From assembly GCA_933207985.1 (NCBI GenBank), contig OW240917.1, positions 243,129,975 through 243,193,974 of the forward strand: a stretch of 64,000 nt of DNA. Reading direction: 5' to 3'. Origin of the DNA: Pelobates cultripes (Eukaryota; Chordata; Amphibia; Anura; Pelobatidae). Shown piece after piece: positions 58,428-64,000 of this stretch. The notes beneath the pieces were generated by a model. That model had not been told where the DNA came from. It worked only from the letters and a program-made list of their open reading frames with translations, and made no database searches. The translations under genes and the position numbers were made by a program. The stretch's first letter is position 1; every line of letters starts with the position of its first letter.

Positions 58428-59095
58428 CTAACAACACCCTTACACACACAGCAACCTCACACATGCACACACTAACAGCACCCTTACACACACAGCACCC
58501 TCACACATACACACAAACAGCACACACACACATACATCACCCTTACACACACAGCACACACTAACAGCACCCTTACACACACAGCACCCACACACACACA
58601 CTAACAGCACCCTCACACTAACAACACCTTTACACACACAGCACCCTCACACATACACACAGCACACACTAACAGCACCCTTACACACACCGCACCCACA
58701 CACACACACACACTAACAGCACCCTTACACTAACAACACCCTTACACACACAGCACCCTCACACATACATACACACACAGCACACACTAACAGCACCCTT
58801 ACACAAACAGCACCCACACACACACACTTACAGCACCCTTACACAAACTAACAGCACCCTTACACACACAGCACCCTCACACACACTAACAGCACCCTTA
58901 CACACACAGCACCCTTACACACACAGCGCTCTCACACACACACCCAGCGCCTTCACACACACAGAGCGTGCACACACACAGCACCCTCACACACAGCACC
59001 TACACACACACACAGCGCCTTCACACACAGCACCTACACACACACACAGCACCTTCACACACAGCACCTACACACACACAAAGCAGTGTGTGTGT
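58428..59095. repeat. CACA-rich array, second copy
   Basis: Direct continuation of the array interrupted by element B. The first ~375 bp repeat 56323-56700. It continues with cttcacacacagcacctac units to about 59095. Confidence 0.85.
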
Positions 59096-59102
59096 GTATG
59101 TA

Positions 59103-59114
<12 letters not shown>

Positions 59115-59151
<37 letters not shown>

Positions 59152-59152
59152 G
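59115..59152. repeat. (TA)n microsatellite
   Basis: About 36 bp of TA repeats, the inverted equivalent of the run at 30620 in family D. Confidence 0.9.
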
Positions 59153-59242
59153 CGGCGTGTGTGTTCGTGCTTTAGGGTGCACACCCTTATACAATAGGCT
59201 GCGCACGCCTATGCAAGTGAGGGATGGGGGGGAAAGGCTTAA

Positions 59243-59531
59243 AGGAGACATGGGGACACTGAGACACTAAGGGACATTGGGAGACCGTGTCCCCATGTCT
59301 CCCAGCCAGTGTCTCAGTGTCCCCATGCCTCCCAGTGCCCCCTAGTCTCCCAGTGTTCCCTAGTCTCCCCGTGTCTGTCACCCATGTCTCCCAGTGCCCC
59401 AAATGTCTCAATGTTCCATGTCTCCCAGCTAGTGTCCCTGGTGTCTGTGTCCCCATGTCTTCAAGTGTCCCCTATTTTCTCAGTGTCCCAGCCAGTGTCC
59501 CCTAGTCTCCCAGTGTCCTTGGTGTCTCTGT
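59243..59531. repeat. TGTCTCCCAGTGTCCCC minisatellite, left arm
   Basis: Starts with a short stretch in inverse orientation (ggagacatggggacactg), then many copies of gtctcccagtgtccc. Element C is inserted in it at gtctctgt. Confidence 0.85.
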
Positions 59532-60263
59532 CAGTGGCGTACATACCAGGGTCACAGGGGTCGCGGCTGCGACCGGGCCCGGCCCACCAGGGGGCCCGGC
59601 CGCCCCTGCGACCCGGTATGTACGCCCAGGGCCAGCCTCTTCCCCTGGGGGGCCCAGGAGCCGACCACCCCAGGGCCCCCTGAGGCTGGCCCTGCTAACC
59701 CCGGGTGGCCGGTCGGGCAGGCGGGCGCGCGAGGGAGCACTCAGTGCTTCCTCTTCAACTCCCAGCCTTACCAGCCAGTACGAGCAGGAAGATGTCCGGC
59801 TGAAACACTGAGACTCCTGCCTGCTATTTCCATAGGAGCCCAGCAGCACCACTGGACCCCAGGGAATCCCCCCAGCACTCCAAAAGGTAAGGAGGCTGGG
59901 GGTATTACATTTAAAAAAATAAAAAATAAAATCATGTGTGAGTGTTAGTGTGAGTGTTAGAGTGAGTGTTAGTGTGAGTGTTAGAGTGAGTGTTAGTGTG
60001 TGTGAGTGTTAGTGTGTTAGAGTGTGTGTTAGTGTGTCTGCTAGTGAGTGTTTGTGTGTTAGTGTGTGTGTCTGCTAGTGAGTGTCAGTGAGTGTTACTG
60101 TGTGTGTCTTACTGAGTGTGTGTTTGTCAATGAGAGTGTATGTTTTGTAAGTGAGTGTGTATGTATGAAAGTCTGTCGCTGACTGTGTCTCTGTCAGTAA
60201 ATGCGTGTGTCTGTTAGCTGGTGTGTATGCGTCTGTAAGTGTGTGTGTGTGTGTGTGTCTTCA

Positions 60264-60577
60264 GCACTTACCTTTCTCCAGCGCCGGACTCCCTTGGCGC
60301 TGAGGATCCCTTAGCCTCTCAGCTCCGAATGCGACCGCGCACGCATTCAAACCGCCCATAGGAAAGCATTACTCAATGCTTTCCTATGGACGTTCAATGT
60401 GCTCCTCTAGCGGCTGTCAGTGAGACAGCCACTAGAGGCTGGATTAACCCTCAGTGAAACATAGCAGTTTCTCTGAAACTGCTATGTTTTCAGCTGCAGG
60501 GTTAAAACTAGAGGGACCTGACACCCAGACAACTTCATTGAGCTGATGTGATCTGGGTGTCTGTAGTGATCCTTTAA
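60264..60577. mobile_element. T2-like MITE, left end missing
   Basis: Same family as 30.2 kb from cagcacttacctttctcc onward; ends gtagtgatcctttaa. About 110 bp of the left end are replaced by a GT repeat. Confidence 0.75.
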
Positions 60578-61066
60578 AGGACCACTATAGTGCCAGGAAA
60601 ACATACTCGTTTTCCTGGCACTATAGTGCCCTGAGGGTGCCCCCACCCTCAGGGACCCCCTCCCGCCCGGCTCTGGAAAGGGGTAAAACTTACCTTTTTC
60701 CACCGCTGGGCGGAGAGCTCTCCTCCTCCGATCCTCCTCTTCTCCTCCCGTCGGCTGTATGCGCACGCGCGGCAAGAGCTGTGCACGCATTCAGCCGGTC
60801 ACATAGGAAAGCATTCATAATGCTTTCCTATGGACGCTGGCGTGCTCTCACTGTGAAAATCACAATGAGAAGCACGCAAGCGCCTCTAGCGGCTGTCAAT
60901 GGGACAGCCACTAGAGGAAATAAGGGGAGGCTTAACCCATTGATAAACACAGCAGTTTCTCTGAAACTGCTATGTTTATGAAAAAATGGGTTAACCCTAG
61001 CTGGACCTGGCACCCAGACCACTTCATTAAGCTGAAGTGGTCTGGGTGCCTAGAGTGGTCCTTTAA
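60574..61066. mobile_element. T2-like MITE sharing a TTAA with its neighbour
   Basis: TTAA at 60574-60577 is also the right boundary of the preceding MITE; right TTAA 61063-61066. Ends TTAAAGGACCACTATAGTG and ctagagtggtcctttaa. Subterminal hairpin gccaggaaaaca / cgttttcctggc. Confidence 0.9.
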
Positions 61067-61239
61067 GTGTGTGTGCATCTGCATGCACTGGCGTACATAC
61101 CGCAGTCGCAGGGGTCGCAGCCCTGTAACCCCTGCGACCAGGTGCCCACCGCCATGTGTTGCGGCCCGGCGCGCGCGCGGGGGGGGGGCCACGGATCAAT
61201 TTTCGCACCGGGGCCCCATGGGTCATGTGTACGCCACTG

Positions 61240-61640
61240 GTCTCTGTGTTACCAGGTCTACCCGTGTCCCCAGGTCTCCCCATGTTCCTAGTGTTCTAGT
61301 GACATGGGGACCCTGGGAGACATGGGGAAATAGACACATGGGAATACTGGGGGACACTGGGAGACATGGGGCATTGAGACACTGTGATACATATGGACAC
61401 TGTGATACATAGGGACACTGTGAGACCTGGTGACACTGGGAGACTAGGGGACACTGGGAGACATGGGGCACCGAGACACTGATACATATGGAAACTGAGA
61501 CCTGGGGTAATCGACACATGGGGACACTGAGTCATGAGGGCACTGAGAGACATGGGGACACTGAGTCATGAGGGCACTGAGAGACATGGGGACACTGAGA
61601 CACTGGGAGACATGGAGACACTGGGACAGTGGGAGACTAT
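61240..61640. repeat. Minisatellite, right part, mostly inverted
   Basis: The first ~60 bp continue the orientation of 59243-59531; from ~61300 the unit reads gggacactgggagacatg, the inverse. Confidence 0.85.
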
Positions 61641-62506
61641 ACAGCAGTATCAAACCAAGTAGTTTTTTGGTGATTTTACAGCCTTTTCTCTTATGTCACT
61701 CCTTTTGATTTACATCATGTGATGTCACCCATACATAATTAATTATGCACATTAGTAAGGCCGGTATGTTTTTCCAAGAAAGGCGGCAACCCTAACTACT
61801 TTTCACATACTCTTGCTTCAGTATGGAAACTTAAGAGGGATGTATGGGAACAAAACTTGTGTGGACGGGCTGACAATGAAATTAGTTAAGGTAATGCTGA
61901 CTTTGATCTCTCTAACACTGTGGCATGTTCCCTTTCTTCTACACTCACTACATACAGCTTTTCTCTGTCTCAGACTATATACCAGGAGCTTCTGCCTCCT
62001 AGTAAGAAGGTAAGGAGACAAGTGGACCAGCGAGTGCTAGGGGACAGTCCTTAGAAAGTGTTGACCGAGCGCATCATTACACGCATTTATGCCAAGCTCA
62101 GGGTGCTGTCTGCATAGTATGCCCTTAGTTGGTCAGCCTGCATGATTGGCAGGCAGCCTGATATGCATTCATGCCAGGCTGGCCTTCCAATTCTTTGGGC
62201 AGACATGTCCTCTTTTTAGGCATGTTCACCCCTTTTGGCAGATTTGTGTGAGTGGCACACCCTTTTACCGTGCCCGTTGACTTCCTGGTTGACTGGACAC
62301 TGCTGTTAGGGCGTATGGATTTACTTGAAATATGAAAACATAAATTAGAGAAAGATTAGCATAGGGTATGTGTTTTCTTATAGCTGTTTTCTTTCCCTCC
62401 AGCAGCATCTCCATCAGATACATGACGCTTGGGAGTGTTTAAGTGTTTTTGGTTGATACGATTATGTAATTAAGCCCATCATAATTGTCAGCACCAGGCA
62501 AACTGG
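61641..62506. other. Right interior of element A
   Basis: AT-rich; contains aaggccggtatgtttttcc at ~61758. Short ORFs without recognised content. No transposase. Confidence 0.35.
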
Positions 62507-62532
62507 GCTGTTAATCTGGCCCTGCATTTGGG

Positions 62533-63396
62533 GTAAGGAAAATAAAAAATTGGTGAAGAAAAGGGGGAAATAATGGAATTAGGATGAACACAACTGATAG
62601 GAAACAGAGACAGACAAAGAAAAAGCAGAGAGACTGAGAACCGACACAGGTTCTGGTGGGATTGGAGAACGATGACCGATGAACAACAGAGAAAGAAGGG
62701 GAAAAAAAGACACATGGAGGGAGAAACTGGATACACTACAGATTGAAAAATAAAGGCCTAAAAAGAGATGTAAACTGCACGGGGAATGGCAAGCTGGATT
62801 TTTGCATTAATAATTCTGCCAGTATATATCGTTGAATAGGCCCATACAGCGGCCTCCTGTGTGTGACCAAACATTTTTCACAACATCCAAACCAATAATT
62901 TCCAAGAAAAATAATTGCACAAACGTCTTCATAAAATCAAATGGCATGATCTGTCTCATGTGCCTTTCTCGGGGAGCAGGGGCAGATTGGCCTACTTTTG
63001 TCCAATGCTATAGTTATGGAAGCGTTTATTGGGGCATACCTGCCCACAATAGGAGGTAGGCTGAGCGGGACAGCATGGGCAGGCCCTGGGGGGTTGTCAC
63101 CGATGATGCAACTTGTGTTACAGTCTTCCCCAAAATAGATAGACCCACCTGACAAGGGATGGGGGCCATCCACTTAAGAGACGTTTGTGTGAATGCACAT
63201 CAGGCTGACTGACAGCCTTCAGCATACCTCCAAACAATATAGAGGTATGGAACTGAGACGGTGTGGGCAGAGACCTAAGGCTGGGTCTGGTACGCAGCTG
63301 AAACTCTCCCTCCATGGACCTTAGTGCCCATTGCACAGCGCCATCGCGTCTAATAATGTGCTTGTGCTGTGCTGCCTGCAGACAGTTCCCTGGATG
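62533..63396. other. Unannotated, with two CATACCTCC-type fragments
   Basis: Starts ggcatacctgcccacaatagg (~63033) and gcatacctccaaacaatatag (~63221) resemble the 46.35-kb element. No gene. Confidence 0.4.
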
Positions 63397-64000
63397 CAGG
63401 CCCGGACTGGCCATCGGGCATACCTGGCAAATGCCCAGTGGGCCGCGATGGCCGTGGGGCCGAGGCCGGCATGGGATCTCCCCGGCCGGCCCCTGCAGGG
63501 CCAGCGCTATCCGAGCGCCGGCCCTGCTGTGTGCCTCCGTGGGCCGGTGGGGAGATCAAAGATCTCCCTCACCGGCCCACAGGCACGGAGATGCGGCCGC
63601 CGGCTGGGTGAGGGAGGGAGGGAGGAGAGAGGATCGGCGGAGCTCTAACAAGCGGCTCCGCCGGTCCTCTCGCGGGATTCTGAGCGTTCCCGCGGTTACC
63701 ACGGCAACGCTCAGATCTCGCGAGAGTGAACTCTAACCCGCAGGTTAGAGTTCACTCTCACCACTGGACCACCAGGGAAGGATGGCAGAACGGCACGGCT
63801 CCCCCCCCTCCTCCCAGGATAAAGGTAAGAAGGGAGGGGGGGGAAATAATTTTTTTTTTTTTATTAATAAAAAAAATATATATTTAAATTTAAATTAAAA
63901 ATACATTCACTCACACACACAGCACCCCCAGACACACACAGCACCCCCCAGACACACACACAGCACCCCCAGACACACAGAGCACCCCCAAACACACACA
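63397..64000. mobile_element. Left part of a hAT-type element (E), cut by the window end
   Basis: Starts CAGGCCCGGACTGGCC. Contains an inverted pair gggagatcaaagatctccc and the GC-rich module in the orientation opposite to family D, with hairpin gagtgaactctaaccc / ggttagagttcactc and splice donor ataaaggtaagaag (~63826). Ends in a CACAGCACCCCCAGA repeat. The right TIR and duplication lie outside. Confidence 0.7.

Larger units (their letters stand above)
56089..59214 (-). mobile_element. Family D hAT fragment in reverse orientation
   Basis: The right boundary, caataggctgcgcacgcctatg (59214), is the reverse complement of the 30560 TIR and the sequence behind it. The left part (~56089-56215) matches the inverted GC-rich module (ctagagttcattctcc, ctacaaaaggtaagaagg). 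The opposite terminus is absent. Element B is inserted in it. Confidence 0.6.
59532..61239. mobile_element. hAT-type element C nested in A
   Basis: TIRs CAGTGGCGTACATACC (59532) and atgtgtacgccactg (ending 61239). Duplication GTCTCTGT (59524-59531, 61240-61247), perfect. An inner copy of the left end (ctggcgtacataccgcagtc, 61088) suggests an internal rearrangement. Holds GTGAGTGTTA repeats (59935-60260) and MITEs at 60264-61066. Splice-donor-like caaaaggtaagg at ~59883. Confidence 0.9.
56007..62524. mobile_element. Outer hAT-type element (A), 6.5 kb with nested elements
   Basis: The left TIR CAGGGCCGGATTAA (56007) pairs with the right TTAATCTGGCCCTG (ending 62524), 13 of 14 matching. An 8-bp duplication CATTTGGG flanks it (55999-56006, 62525-62532). 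Inside lie a fragment of family D, a CACA-rich duplicated array, hAT element B, a minisatellite and hAT element C with its own MITEs. No transposase is visible. Distance is large, but the 8/8 duplication with the correct TIR pair is hard to explain by chance. Confidence 0.8.

Noticed and set aside
57657..58564. Overlapping ORFs of up to 281 codons
   Set aside because: Same polypyrimidine and CACA repeats in hAT element B; open in several frames on both strands.

Overview
This window reads as non-coding nuclear DNA from a vertebrate, most likely an anuran amphibian. The evidence is the repeat content. There are many short elements with TTAA target duplications and ends of the type TTAAAGGGACACTATAG or TTAAAGGACCACTATAG (T2/Kolobok-like MITEs, described from Xenopus), hAT-type elements with 8-bp duplications, a DIRS fragment, LTR elements, and a tRNA-derived SINE of a type I associate with frogs. 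I found no convincing host exon, rRNA, tRNA gene or CRISPR array. The only long ORF with gene-like composition belongs to an LTR retrotransposon. The window could be intergenic or lie in a large intron. An assembly gap of exactly 100 N lies at 9173-9272.

Layout. 0-9 kb: T2-like and foldback MITEs with nested insertions, a 70-bp tandem repeat (4.1-4.5 kb), a probable solo LTR (7.2-8.1 kb) and a broken DIRS fragment running into the gap. 9-20 kb: a Tc1-like end, a SINE, a composite hAT-like region with a 250-bp palindrome (11.75-13.4 kb), several MITEs and long AT-rich unannotated stretches. 20-22.5 kb: a 48-bp satellite of about 40 copies inside a MITE. 22-34 kb: more MITEs, a polyadenylated retroposon, a hAT nested in a T2-like MITE (30.2-31.95 kb) and a second complete hAT (32.4-33.4 kb). 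34-47 kb: a solo LTR with target duplication, a TIR element holding one copy of the 48-bp unit, a nearly intact LTR retrotransposon with a 676-codon ORF (38.5-42.4 kb) inside one arm of an inverted repeat, and a solo LTR of a related family (45.5-46.2 kb). 47-56 kb: two more carriers of the 48-bp satellite, nested MITEs and microsatellites. 56-62.5 kb: a 6.5-kb hAT-type element containing two other complete hAT elements, each with a perfect 8-bp duplication. 63.4 kb to the end: the left part of a further hAT element.

The most informative structure is the nesting. Five hAT insertions have perfect or near-perfect TIRs; of these, four complete elements plus the outer 6.5-kb unit have 8/8-bp duplications. 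Three LTR insertions have 5/5-bp duplications. Several MITEs sit at a TTAA whose uninterrupted version can be read elsewhere in the window. The two items that look least like textbook elements are the LTR retrotransposon whose only ORF lacks any recognisable protease, reverse transcriptase or integrase and runs into the 3' LTR, and a GC-rich hairpin/splice-donor module shared by hAT elements with different termini. Stretches not listed below show only unremarkable AT-rich sequence. All homologies were read by eye; no database search was possible.
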